Source: Brugia malayi
Lineage: Eukaryota; Nematoda; Chromadorea; Rhabditida; Onchocercidae
DNA: 64,000 nucleotides
Assembly: GCF_000002995.4 (NCBI RefSeq)
Contig: NW_025062478.1
Coordinates: 9,214,001 to 9,278,000, forward strand
Reading direction: 5' to 3'
Below are positions 51,201 to 63,863 of the stretch, piece by piece; positions within the stretch are counted from its first letter, which is position 1; every line of letters begins with the position of its first letter. A program made the position numbers and the translations under genes. The notes below the pieces were generated by a model. It did not search any database. It was given only the letters and a program-made list of their open reading frames with translations, and was not told where the DNA came from.

Positions 51201-54200
51201 ATAAAATTAGAACTATGGATGATATGACATGAAATTTTAAATTGCTCGACCTGAATCACATGGATTACATACTTAATGTAAGTCGAACAGACTGCTAAAA
51301 AAATTAGATCTGTCAAACAAGAGGATTGCGAAATATGACATAATCGATGAATAAGTGTTCAAAAAGAACTTGCATAACTCTAAATAAATTATTCTAGGAC
51401 AACTGAATGACATATTTCCAACATGACTGATAGTTCCAGTCATACGAACTATTTCAAAATACAGATACATTGCTAAATAGCTATAATCAATTAAACTCTG
51501 TGAAATGCAGAGACATGAGTGAAAAAATGATCGAATGTTCGGAGGGAGTGACATATTCTAGTTCAGCAAATATAAGATGGCAATTATCTAACATCACCAA
51601 ACAAAAAACGTCATCATTGATTAATACAGACGAGACAAGAGTTGTAGCTGATGTATGCATACAACACTGAACTGCAAAAAATTTTATGCATACAACAATG
51701 AATTGCAAAAAACTAGTAGTTTCTACGTTAGGGCTTACATTTGGTAATGGAAATGTTTTCTTCAGAATTTTCAAACAAGTTTGAGAAGCAGTGAAAAACA
51801 AGACAGCAACAGAATTCAACGAGATGAATCAGAAAATCTGACAGAATCGTTTCAAGTAACTCAATCCATAGTTGCCCCTACAATCATAACTTCTGAATAC
51901 TCTATATAAAAAGACCTGTCACGCAATCCTGCCAATCGATTTAGCGTCTGTGACGATTGTTGCTTATTAAGAGTGACAGCTCGTAGATTCGTCCGTGATG
52001 AAGATGGTGTCAAGCGAGTAGAAGCCATCGTTAAAACTGAATATGTTGACATATCAGAATCCTGGAAAGTTGCAAAACTTATGTAATCCTTAAGAAAAAT
52101 TTGATCTGCATTATACAAACGTAATCAAAGCAAGTTGTTTACTTGTCGCTGCCGTTTCCCATTTCCTAGGACATTGAGAGCGAGCTGCGACGGGCTTTGA
52201 CTTCGACTGCGTAAATGGAGGTCAGATGAGGCGTAATCATCTTCTGAAAAGGAATAAATAATACGTTTTACTTTCAATTTCAAATAAACATGTCAAATAG
52301 ATCGAAAACTGTAAAACTCTGTACAATCATTTTTTTTTTAAAAAAAACTACTATAGTCATAAGTGCTTTCAACTCATTTTTGATGACTCTATCACCTCAT
52401 AAAAAAAGAAATTTGAAAAAAAAAAATGTAAATTTCCAAGCCTAATTAGTTTACAAGAGTGTAGGTTTTAATTAGGCATGACAGAAATAAGCACTTAGCT
52501 TATGGATGCTTTCAAAAGTAAACAAAAGCTGCTGGCTAATCCTAAAATCGAGAACTCTGTAGATAAGAACGTAAGAGAATGGGAAAAAAAATAAAAAGAG
52601 CGATGTCTCGATTATTTTGTATTTTTTCTCTATTATTAGTTTTCCAACTACAGCTAATATCGACTCGGATAATATTAGCTAACAAATTTTTTTTTACAGT
52701 CATGAAACCTTCGCAAAAACAAAAATTTTCATTGAGACTTTTTAACTCATTTTAGCAAGCATATTTATGAATCATCTTTCCAGTGAAAAAGTTCCAAATA
52801 AACAGATAAGTATCGGAAATTACAGCAAAAAAAAGAAAAGAATTATTTGAAAGAATTTTTTTTTTTTAGAATTATTTGGAAGATTTCAACTTAGCGCAAC
52901 AATGGAAGCGCACATTCCTTTATCTCAAAAGCAGAAATTGCCAGCCTACATTTGAAACGTAGATAAATTTAAGCCATAATTTACAACACTAACTCTCCAC
53001 ATCCACATTTACAAGGTAAACAATAGACCACAAATCAACATCATAATAGCATGCTAGCAAAATCCTAGCCGTGAATATCTCTAGCTATAGTATTTCTTGC
53101 TATAATGAATCGAAACCTCCTGTAATTGTCATTCGTCGATTTTTGATGACATCATTAATCACTTGGCAACGAGCTAGTGGACTTAAAGCTCGACCTATGA
53201 CTGCGGTGTTTAAATTATTCTTTTCTTGTTGTTGATGCTGATATAAACGCGACAAAGTAATGTGCAAGTCGGATTCTGAAAGCAAAACACAAGCACAGTG
53301 CAGAGACAACAAAGTAGTATATTCAAAAGGAAGCAAAGGTATTGACTCAGAGAGAAATTTGGCATACAGGCGTAACTGCTCATGTAATACCACACATATT
53401 TATCTATGCAAATAACGATAGTTGAAGTTGGAGGAATTTTCTAAAAGCTGGCGTGAGGCTTATAAAATTGAAATCAGTGTGGAATCCAAAACTAGCAATA
53501 AATCAATAGCTCTGCATGCGAATTCTCAAAAGCTATCACCAGTAATAAAGCACAAAAGGAGGAAGACACAACACAACAGAAGGTGCTGGTGCTGAAGTGC
53601 TATAAGTACTTAAAATTAAAAGCAACAACTGCAAGTTTTCATAAAATATAGTGTTTAAAGATAGACAATGATTCAATTATTCAAATTATATTTTAACAAC
53701 TGGAAAACTAAATATGAAGTACTGTTCTTTCAAGAAAAAAATTATTTTTTGAAAATATAAGGACTACTAAAAAATTCTTTGATACATAAACAGTTGATGC
53801 AATCTCATTTGAAATATTCTTTTTAAATAAGGATATTAAACTGCAGGGAAGTAATCTTGAACTAACTTCGTCGTGTTACTGGGATTGTTCGTCCTGATAC
53901 TGTAGTATAATGCATATTGCTTGCCGATCGCCTGGTACCAATCAAAGGCGGAGTCCATACTGTCTGTGACTATAAATATATATAATCCTCTGGGAAATTT
54001 CCCTTACAAATTATAATCAAATATTACTTGCTGATTATAAAGAATGAACTTCCAATGATGGTACAGGAAGAGAATTCCAATTATAAGTAATGAATAAAAG
54101 AACAAACCTCATTACTTCTGATTCCTTTTAGACGTTTTGTTAAACTGCAACGTTTCACGCTAGACCGACTAAACGCCGAACTAGGAGACTGAGAGAACAC

Positions 54201-57200
54201 TGAGGGCGAAACTTTAACTGGTGTGATGCATGATTCAGAAGATTCTTCGGTATTGCGCACTGTGTTATTGAGTGGAGAAGAGACATGTTGCTGCAACTCA
54301 ACAATTCCCGGTTCTGATATGGAATTCGGTATTTCTGCAAGAATAAGGCATTTAATTATGCAGAAATTTTCTTCATCGAAATTCATCTACAATTTTTTTT
54401 TCATGTATTTTTTTCATTCATTATATACGAAATTCATGGGTAAACAAATCTAGGACAGTATTTCATCTAAAAGCTCTGCCGAAAATAACGTCATAGTTCT
54501 TTTCCGACCTATTATACTGAATAGGAATTTTACCTATCCTATAACAAATCGAGACATTAGTTGAAAAAAAAAGAGCTGCAAACAAAAATCTACTGAAAAT
54601 TTGTTAACAGCAACAAACTCTTGTGGATATTTCGTTCGGGTGAACTCGGTGAATATTGCATTTGATTACCATTCATAGTCATAGAATTATTTAACATATT
54701 TTCCTTGGAGGATGATGGCAGGATGGATGACGGGGAGATGTGCATTTCAGAGGATGGCACATCGAATGAATTTGATATTAATGATGAAACATAAGTTGGT
54801 GTATCTAAATAATTAAATAAGTTAATTCATGCCACAAAGAAGGTAACAAGAGTGACCACAATGTAATGCTTAGACTGCAATCTTTAAAGAGGATTTCCGC
54901 ATAAACCGTATGTCCGAACAGACTAATAATAAGGAAAGAAAGGTTGATAACAAAAGGAAGAATCAGAAAAAAAGAAAGAGAAGTTAATAATAAAAAGAAA
55001 GAACCGAAAAAAAAGAAAAGTCTGAAATGATAAATGGTCACATTTTGGCACTTAACATCGATTATTTTAAAGTTGAATGGCAATTCTGTCGGCGATTTCA
55101 CACCAAGCTTGTAAAGAGTAAACGTACCCCTAGTGGGGCTAAGTGACACATCATCCCATTTTTTCCGTGGTTTTCGTGTTAAAGCATCGCTTCCCGCTGC
55201 AATAGCTGATGATCCATGACTGCCTATGCTTCTCCCTTTAACACCATCAGCACCATTTCCGGTACCATTAGAGTGCACCGCTGCGGCAGTTGTCCCTGGT
55301 ATTTGAGAAAATCGTAAATTAAAAGGTGTACTGCTTATAGTGCATGTATCCTCTCCTCCTCCAACGGTCGTGTTACCGCCTAATTGCTGCTGGACAAAGT
55401 TCATTGTCCCTAAAGATCTACCTGCGCCTGCAGCTGTTGATGTTGGCGTTTGCTCATCATCGGAGAAATCTGCAAGAATGAATGAGTCGGTGACATGAAA
55501 GACAGGTCAGAAAATCGTACAAATCTGAAAAAATGATCCAAATCAGCAACAGTATGTGTATGAACCACCAAATTTCAGCACAGAGTGGGCAAGAAAAAAG
55601 AATAACAGATTGGGAAGAGATAAACAAATGAAATGGAGAAATGTAAAATAAAAGATCAAGGAAAAAAGAAAGTAGAAGAAAAAGAATCACTGAGAAAAGC
55701 TGAATACCACTACTTTACATCCATTTTCAATGTCATAAAATTAATGCTTTCAAGGCAAATTTTTTCATTTTAATCAACAATTAACCAAAAAGCTAGAATC
55801 ATTTATTATTAGTAAAGAAAAAGAACTAGAACAACTCACTAGTTATGTAACTGAATAATCAAACAGTCTTTAAATCCAATATTAAAGTTTCGATCCTTTT
55901 CAGCTTATGATACTAAGTTTATGTTTAATGATGAAGTAAAATTATTAAGCACAAATCTTACGAGCAAATGGTATTTACTTATAAGATTTCAAATCATCAA
56001 ACCACTCCAAAAGAAATTAAGCTGAATCATGAGAGCAATTTTTCCCGTCTAATAATGAGCAGAGTAACAATGTTACAGTTTTCTCCTTTAATGGACGGAG
56101 TTTGAAATAACATTATTTATTAAACTCCAAAATAAAATTATCGTGAATTATAAAACCAAACAGATATTTGATTAAAACTGAAGAAGTGAGAATAGTTACA
56201 AAGATGGAGAAAGTAACTTGAAACGTCTTTAACGCCAGCAATACAAATTCAGGAGTAGCGAAGATTAATTACCGAAAACTCCTCATACATAATCTCCTCT
56301 CTAAAATTTGAAGCCATTTATTAATTTAGTGACAGATTAAAGTCACCGTGCCAAAACAATTAGAACCAAATAATTACCATTAGCTGCTGAAGCAGTATCC
56401 CAGCTGGTAAGTTGATCATTCATCATCCCACTTGTACTACGTCTCACAACTTCTGTTGTCACTCGCTTCAGTTCGAAATTGTCACTGTAATTGCCAACTG
56501 TAGAAATTCAAAACTAAAAATTTGACTGTTAGAAGCATAAAGTGAAAATATTTAAACTCTACATGTTACAATCTACCTCAGGGCTGCAATTTCAATTATA
56601 ATATAACTTACGACCAAAAACTTTATTTTAAAGAAAAAAGATTTTTGTTGTGAAAATTGTCAAGTAAACACAAACATTATATTGAAAATCAAAACACAGA
56701 AAAAATTAAATGCAAGATAAAGACAAAATCAGATAATGAAAAGATAGAATTTTTTTCTTGTAAGGAAATGGGGACATTGCAATACTAATTCTGTAGCTAG
56801 ATTAAGAAAGGTTCAATGACCTGCAATTTTATAGATGAAAATTAAAAATATAAAGAAGTGCTCATACATCAAAAATTAGTTAAGTATATCAAGAGGTTCA
56901 GTCATATCTCAATAACAGATTCAAACTATTAAATAGAGAATAATTTTAAAAAGTTATTGTAAAAAAAAAAAAAAAAAAAAAAGGCAGGATGGTAAGTAAG
57001 GTATTACTAGGAGCAGAAACTGCACTAGAAAACAGATTTAAAGTTAAAAGACTATAATGGTTTTAGAAGGAACCAAAAACTGAAGCAGTATAATAATGTG
57101 CATATTCATCATTTATAGCACCTATATCTAATAAATGGTGAGACATAACCGATGTCAGAATACGCAAATGGTGCGACAAACTTCAGTACTTTTGTTTACC

Positions 57201-60200
57201 CTCTTTATATCTCAACTATTCCTTAAACTAAGTGTACATTGTGTGAAGATGTGTCACGCATGCCTATGTATTCCCTCTAAATTGCCATATTTTAACTTGC
57301 CACTGTAGAATGGACGGAGTACATTTACTAGAGAATGAAGGTCAAGGATAGTGTCATGAAAAGATCTAAGACAAATGGCTAACACATTATCATTATTCAT
57401 TATTTCAACCTCGCTTTCCTTTCAAATCAAAGCAGGAAATTATAGCACATAAAGTTGAAACGGAGAAAAAAGCATACTCTGTAATCACACTACTGAATGG
57501 AGTATTAATAATCACTGTTGTTGGCTTCCGTCCCATACAACTATCCGAATCTTCATCACCAATTTTAATGCTGCTTAGAGAACCAAATTCGGATTCTGAA
57601 TCTTTCAGCTACAAAAATATCAATTTGTCGATTGTGAAGCAACTTATTAACTTCTTTAAGTCGCGGAATTCTCTTGCTATACAAAGAATAAACTGGGGGT
57701 AAACATAATGCATTTTTTGAGATAAAATCTGCATAAACGTTTCCATTCTAAACATTAACATTTGCTGAGGTAAACGTAACTAAGATGAAATGCATTTTTT
57801 TTGAGATAAGATCTGCATAAACATTTCCAATCTAAACACTAAGACTTGCTGATATCTTCACCATATTACAATGCAAAACAAAATTTAATAATCACTTTAA
57901 AAGCAATACAATGTTGTTAACTTGAAAATATTAAAATCAATTTTAAAAAATCAAAATAAAGTAGAACCTCCAGTGGAGTCAAGCTTCTTGTAAAAAATGC
58001 AATATATCTCTTATCAAAGCTCTGTGATAGTTCGATGAGGTTAAAAACAATTCTCAAGAACAACTCATGCTTTCAGCTGCTTAATCATTTTTTTTTGTAA
58101 ACATATTTGCTGCTTAGTACTACTAGTTAAACCTATAAAAAGAACAATAACAAAATTTAACCTTCGCATTTCGTGTATACTCCATGTGTTCATCACCAGC
58201 TGCATCACTGCCACTCCCCAACAAACTATCTGGTGTTTCCGACCTAATAATTATGTAATTTTAATCGAATTTGAAAGTTCATTTCCACACTACAGAGAAG
58301 CATGAATAAAACCTCCGTATAAGCCTTACGAGTTTCTGGAGTACTGAAGAAATAGATAAGCCAGCGGGAACAGCTGCTTACCGTTCACAAAGTTTTTCAA
58401 CTCCTGTGGTGCAAGTATTCCTGGTGATTTGGGATTTTCGTATAGCCATCATTTTGCTGACAAGGAAATTGGACAGTCGCCACACGAAAATGCAACCGCT
58501 ATAGGAAACAACATATAATCGTCTGCAATACTTCAAACAAATTAAAACTGACTGCTGAAAATCTATGCATCTCCGAAAACAAAATGTATTGGAAATCATA
58601 TTTATAATACTAATAAGATAGATTTTTAAATTGAAGTTATTTTTTTCTATTTTTATTTAGCTCTCTAGGCTCAAAAAATACCCTGAAATTTACCCATGAA
58701 AAATGAAATATGATATAGTCTTCTTTAGATGGATAGGTATATCTCTAATAAATTGAGACTTCATCTAATCTTAAAATTAACCTGCAATCAGCGGAAAAAG
58801 CAATATCTGTAATGTTATCTGATTGGCCAGTCAATATAGCAGCAAATTCTCCCGTGGCTATATCAATGATATAAACATTTCGATTTGTACATACTGCCGC
58901 AGCATAAGTTCCTGATGGATCCAGTCGTACCTGTATAAGAAAGTTTCCATCTCCAATTATAAACAGCCTTAACTCTTTATAATTGAAGATAACAGCTGCA
59001 CTATAAACTTTCAGACTCTACATATAAATGAGATCAACAGAAACAAATTTGTCAATAAGATAAAAACCTTAGTGAGTTGTCCATCATCACTTGCAGCGCC
59101 TTTAATCTGCTTTACAAGCCTTCCCTGAAACGAATATGTCCGAAGCTGACGATCCTGGCAAGCGGCAACCATTCCATCAGCACTCAACACGACAAAGTTC
59201 AAGCCAAATTGCGATTTTATATGAGTTGTACGTGAAAAAGTCACCAAAGATGGCTGCAAGGAATTTTTATAGAAAATTAGTTAGATAAAATCAGATAAAA
59301 TTCAAATATATAATCCAGATGTTCTCAACGGAAGAAACGGTTCGGAACAGCTGTGTTATTAACAGATTTCGCTTATACATTACCACTGAGTAAATAACAA
59401 CTTGCACCCTATTGTTTAATTAACTATTCTGATCAAAATTCACAGCCTTCCCATTCTAAATGGTCTCATATAGTCTAAACTGTCTCAATTTACTAAATAA
59501 TCGACTTTAAATATATAGTAAAGGTACTCGATCATTAAAAAAAAAAAAAAATAAATAAATAAATAAAATCATTGCGAAATTACTTCTGAATTGACCATCT
59601 TTCTAATCACAATTGAACGATCAGCAGCAGAACTTATCAACTGCAAATTACCAACTTCCTGCAACACAGCTATTTAATTTTTTTGCAGATTAGTAAGAAA
59701 TCTTTAAAATGAAAATAAATTAAAAATTTATTAAATTAAAAATTCAAACAGCACTGATCATAAACCTCTACGAATAGTATCGAATTGACAGTGCTTGTAT
59801 GATCGTCAATACTTGCTAATGGTTGATATCCATTAAGTGGATCAAACAAGTGCACCATGCGATCGCGACTTCCAGTAGCTAACAGATAACGAGCTAAAAT
59901 AGTAAAACTCTAAAAACTTAATGATAAATACGGAAATAAGGTAAGGAGGACATATGAAAGGTAATAAGGAAGCTATCTATCAAAATCAGTAAGTTCATTA
60001 ATCATTCATTTCTTATAAGTATACCATTGTATGTCCCATATGAATTAAATAATAAAACTTGTTATTTCACAAATTAATGGTTCCCCAATTTTTTTAATGT
60101 CGTCTTTCATTTATTGATATTATTAACTAACAAAGGAAAGTAAAGCTCTACCTTACTAACAGTAAGATAGAAAATCCATAAACTTCGATGAATTATTACA

Positions 60201-60413
60201 GTAAAAACTCACCACTTTGTGGGTCAGAATACTCCATACACATAATATCACTTTCGTGAGCTTCAAAAAATGCAATCATTTCCATAGTTGGTACAGTTAA
60301 ATCATAAATACTAAAACAATTTGGTTGAAAAATCAAATTCGAAAAAAAAGATCGAAAAATTTTTTCGAAATATTTTGCAGTAATGGCATCAACAATTTCC
60401 TTCAAAACTTTTC

Positions 60414-60451
<38 letters not shown>

Positions 60452-63400
60452 TTTACGATAAATTTCCATCTCGACTGCCTGCAGCCAGATGTTTTCCATC
60501 AGGACTTATTTTCAAAGATTTTACACCACTGCCTGTATCAGACATGGATGCTCCAAATACTTCTAGAAATAGAATGAAAAGTCGATATAAAGTGAGTTAA
60601 TTGGAAATTTTTGATATCTCCTATTCACCTTTATTACTTTTTGACTAATTTCCACAAAAACAGTTAATGAGTGATGCCGATGATCTGAGCTGTTTATAGA
60701 ATAAGTCGATCCATTTTACTTAAGATAAAACATGAAACATGCCATCTGGAGATTCGTTAAGTTGAGAATCATTATTGGTAATAAAAATAACTTTTTTCAA
60801 GTCATCCGAGAATACATTCGCATATGGCAAAGAAGTCCGCTTGTTCTGAAAAAATAGAATATAATTTATTAATAAATGAAACCTAAGATTTTTAGAGTCC
60901 TGAATGAAATTTACCATGAATCAGGCAAAAAACAAACCTCATCAAATGATCTTAATAGATGATCCACATTCCATATGCGAATAGTTTGATCTGCACCACC
61001 CGTTATGATTGAACTTTGTGGTAACCATTCGAAATTTGACGGATAAACCTGCAAAACTCATTATTTTCTTAAATAATTAAAAAAAAAAAAAAAAAAAAAA
61101 GCGAACCAAACACTATTTATGGCTTACCTCTAGTGAAATCACTGGCCCAACATGAAAAAGCTGTGAAGAAATTTTGAGAATATTCTTATCCGTTTGTTGC
61201 CATGTATAAATGGATCGATCGCTATAAACCACAGTAAGCATTCCAGTCTTCCTGTTGTATGCTAATGCTCGCACATCTGGATACCTGAAAAGCATATGCT
61301 AAAATTGAAAACTTGTACTTGAGTCATACAAGATTATTCTCAACCACTATTTCTAATAAGACTTATTTTTATGCTCCCATGAAAATAATTTCCACCCTTA
61401 ATTTTTCCTTTCATATTCTCTCCTCAGTAAAACCTAAAAATCTTAAGACGATTATCAAGCTTTAAATTCTCATAAATTTAAGGAAAAAAATTGCCGACCT
61501 ACACCCTATCGGATGTGAATCAGGCGACAGTGCATCTTGTTTTACTCCTTCCGCAACATCACATGATAAATAATGTGGTTTACAGAATGTAAATTTATGC
61601 TTCATTGTTGTAATATCCAAACATCTTATAAAACCATTGTTGAATCCAATAAAAAGTTCACCAATTCCAAGCACTATCGACCGTGGAACTTCACTGTGTA
61701 GGTCATAGGTGCTCACTAACTGAAATAAGTTCACCTCTCAAAATAATTTAATAAAAACACATGAAATTAAAAATTAGTATAAGTTTTAGGTAAAGCCATA
61801 ACAATAACAGCTGTGTACTGAATGAGTGAAAGTGATAAGAATTCAATATTATATCATTTCACTCGACTGCTGAACATAAAGATGGGACTCCTCCATCATC
61901 CAATTCCATCTCCAAAGCAGGTAAGCATAAATTTTAGGACCTTAGTGAAGTACTGATTTAATACAATAATTTATGATATTATGGATAAATTGAAAAAAAA
62001 AAATGCGTGTAAATATAAAAAAGGTAAAAAATAATAGCAATAAAATCGGTATGGCTGAAGCAAACTTGAAAAGGAACTTGAATATTCCACCATTCAATTG
62101 TTACCTTTTTGTCATGAAATTCAATCAAAAGACTAGTTTCTGTAACTGAAAATGTTCGATTGCCGGGAGCACAACACACATCCAAAAAAGTATTGTTTCG
62201 TTGATCGGCCAAAATTGCTGAACGACCCTGAAAATAACCTAGATATAGACTCAAATCAACTTCTAAATGTAATTCTAAAATAAGAATATAACTGAAAGCA
62301 AAGTGAAGTGCAAAAGATAACCACAACAAAGTTCAAACTCAAGAATTCGATTTTTATCGTCATAACAGAATAAAAAATCAAAATCCTATTTGTTATTTTC
62401 ATACCTGTAAAGGTATACTCTTGGAACTCTCTGGTTTCCTTGTAACATGCCAGAATTTGACATGCCTGATCCCCACCGTTACACATCCGCCTTGTTCTGT
62501 TACATCAATTGAATTAACCTGAAAAAACTACTTTTAATACTTTGCACGGTTCACTTTAACGCGAACTTTGTCAAATTCGTAGTAAATAGTAATTTATTAC
62601 AATCAGTTGTAACCAAATAGATAATCCTGTCATGTCAAAACAAACTAAATTCTATGGATGAATATCAACATAGTAAGGAGTTCCGTAAGTGAAAAATGAC
62701 TTCAGAAAAATATTTACTTTCGAAGTAAGACGATTTTCAGCAATTTTTTGCTGTGCTCGCCAATCCCAAACTACGATCGAGCGATCATGCTGATTCCCTA
62801 CTGATACCAAGTGACCATTAGGCGTAAAGCGCTAAAAGTTAATCAATTACAAATACATATCCAAATTTTGAGTCCAACCCTAAAATGCACTTTTAGATTA
62901 TGAAATTAGCAAATCAAGAGAATTTGTAGTATGAATTGCCACTGAAAACTTACCACACAGCTGATTCCTAACTGATGATGCTTTATATCAACAATTTGGG
63001 TAAAAGCAAACTGTCCTTTCGCGTCGTATAACTCCCAAACTCGCAGTCGAGGTTCATGTCCAGCCGGAAAAATAATTTATGGATTATTGCTGCACTACTG
63101 CTTCAATTTAAATATCATCACCCCGTTTTTCCCAACTTCAAAATTTCATTTCTCTACAAATTAATTCATCTAAGAATACCTCTCCGGTAGCGATGTATCG
63201 TCCGCAGAAAGAGAACGATAAGCATGTTATGCTGTTTTTCGTTGTACCAATTAAATGGGCTTGGGCATTATTTCTTGGATTATAAAGAATGACAGTAGCC
63301 CTGGAATAACATACAAAATCACATATCTATGAAAGTTCTTTAGGTATTTTAGCTCCATTATGTGCATGGAGACTTTATTTTAAAAATTAAAATAATACCT

Positions 63401-63863
63401 AATATACTACAAAATTTCACATGTAACTCAAAGTAAAACTAGCAGAAAGAAAAACTAAAGAATGTAAAAAACCAACCAAAATTTCGGAAAACATATTCAA
63501 TTCAAAAAAAAAAAGAAATTTTCTTTAATTTCTTTTAATTTTGTTTTAACCATAAAAAACTTTAGTAAAAAATCTTTGTGCTAAATTCTTATGTTAATAA
63601 TAAACAAGCTGAATAAATAGAAAGCACCATAGAAATATAAAATCAGCAAAGAAACAAAAAGGACATATTACGATGCTAAGAAGTTAATGACATTGAACAA
63701 GCGATATTTAATGTGCTATAATTAAAATTCATACAACTTTTTTTGCTAATGAAAAGTCCACAAAGATATACCCAGCCGGATAGGCTACAATGCCTTTGAT
63801 GTCGTCCACTGATACTGACGATCGTGAAACAGCTGTGCAACCTAATACCCGTTCTAATTTCGC
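44364..63863 (-). CDS. WDR62/MAPKBP1: WDR62/MAPKBP1-like WD40 scaffold, 5' end beyond the window
   Basis: About 36 exons on the minus strand give roughly 1,700 residues; the start lies right of 64000. The order matches human WDR62 and MAPKBP1: a long double WD40 block (63863 to about 58382), a Ser-rich disordered middle and a C-terminal helical tail. Landmarks are KGIVAYPAG, GRYIATGE, VVWDWRAQQ, HVKFWHVTR, GRSAIL, CKPHYLSCDVAEG, DQTIRIWNVD, ISPDGKHLAAGSRDGNLSIY, EAHESDIMCMEYS, VAACQDRQLRTYSFQG and CIFVWRLSN. WDR62 and MAPKBP1 are JNK-pathway scaffolds; WDR62 acts at spindle poles. Two junctions (about 60720/60562 and 49785/49559) do not match in phase, and one intron ends in CG. An internal first exon may give a short isoform. 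Confidence 0.92.
45627..46845 (-). CDS. Alternative first exon of a short WDR62 isoform
   Basis: An open frame from ATG 46845 runs 406 codons and ends at a donor (gatg, then gtaatt) with one base over. This is exactly the phase needed by the exon at 45256, giving a 536-residue protein with the C-terminal tail. An acceptor ttcattcag ends one base before the ATG, as in trans-spliced nematode first exons. Joining it to the upstream exon at 48566 would create an immediate stop, so it cannot be an internal exon of the long form. The sequence is rich in Ser, Asn, Arg and Tyr. It starts KRRSVTFTDSPPE, which contains an RVxF-like PP1-docking pattern, and later has Asn-rich runs. I recognise no folded domain. 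It could also be a retained-intron frame, but its length in AT-rich DNA argues against chance. Confidence 0.65.
46846..48565 (-). other. WDR62 intron, possible internal promoter
   Basis: No coding exon is supported here. If the short isoform is real, its promoter should lie in this stretch. CAA/CAG-type triplets occur near 46920-46950. Confidence 0.4.
51656..51712 (+). repeat. 26-base direct repeat in an intron
   Basis: Positions 51656-51681 and 51687-51712 match except for two bases. It is a local duplication in a WDR62 intron. Confidence 0.8.
56961..56982. repeat. A22 homopolymer
   Basis: Run of about 22 A in a WDR62 intron. Confidence 0.9.
57708..57852 (+). repeat. About 60-base imperfect tandem duplication in an intron
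   Basis: Positions 57708-57768 and 57790-57852 share the order gcattttttgagata, tctgcataaac, tttcca, tctaaaca and ttgctga with scattered changes. The copies have diverged more than the other local duplications. Confidence 0.75.
60419..60449. repeat. A31 homopolymer
   Basis: Run of about 31 A just upstream (in gene sense, downstream) of the 60562-60457 exon. It creates a spurious Lys-rich frame on the plus strand. Confidence 0.9.
61079..61100. repeat. A22 homopolymer
   Basis: Run of about 22 A in the intron between the exons ending at 61128 and starting at 61048. Confidence 0.9.

Larger units (their letters stand above)
48566..58243 (-). other. Disordered Ser/Arg-rich middle of the WDR62-like protein
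   Basis: Exons are 58243-58162 (SETPDSLLGSG), 57608-57478, 56484-56378, 55469-55128 (FSDDE, KKWDDVSLSPTR), 54804-54619, 54334-54108, 53969-53867, 53275-53117, 52243-52143, 52061-51916, 51040-50819, 49967-49785, 49559-49383, 49239-49073, 48982-48848 and 48678-48566. ETPDSL and SPTR fit the family. The rest is rich in Ser, Arg, Asn and Gln, with a recurring [RK]S..NL pattern, as expected of a phosphorylated docking region. Confidence 0.8.
58382..63863 (-). other. WD40 block of the WDR62-like gene
   Basis: Exons are 63863-63772, 63300-63180, 63064-62954, 62831-62718, 62518-62405, 62227-62105, 61719-61499, 61284-61128, 61048-60938, 60845 to about 60720, 60562-60457, 60310-60213, 59893-59766, 59658-59584, 59253-59068, 58930-58782 and 58522-58382. 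Most introns fall between blades. The second half keeps the order of the human second propeller: SPDG, DGNLSIYDL, SRDRMVHLFD, SAADRSIVIRK, ACQDRQLR, TNRNVYIID and CIFVWRL. Introns carry long A runs at 60419-60449 and 61079-61100. Confidence 0.9.

Noticed and set aside
60383..60577. Lys-rich plus-strand frame
   Set aside because: Created by the A31 run; the real exon is on the other strand.
61860..61920. Possible extra WDR62 exon
   Set aside because: The flanking exons join in phase without it, and the human protein has no insertion here.
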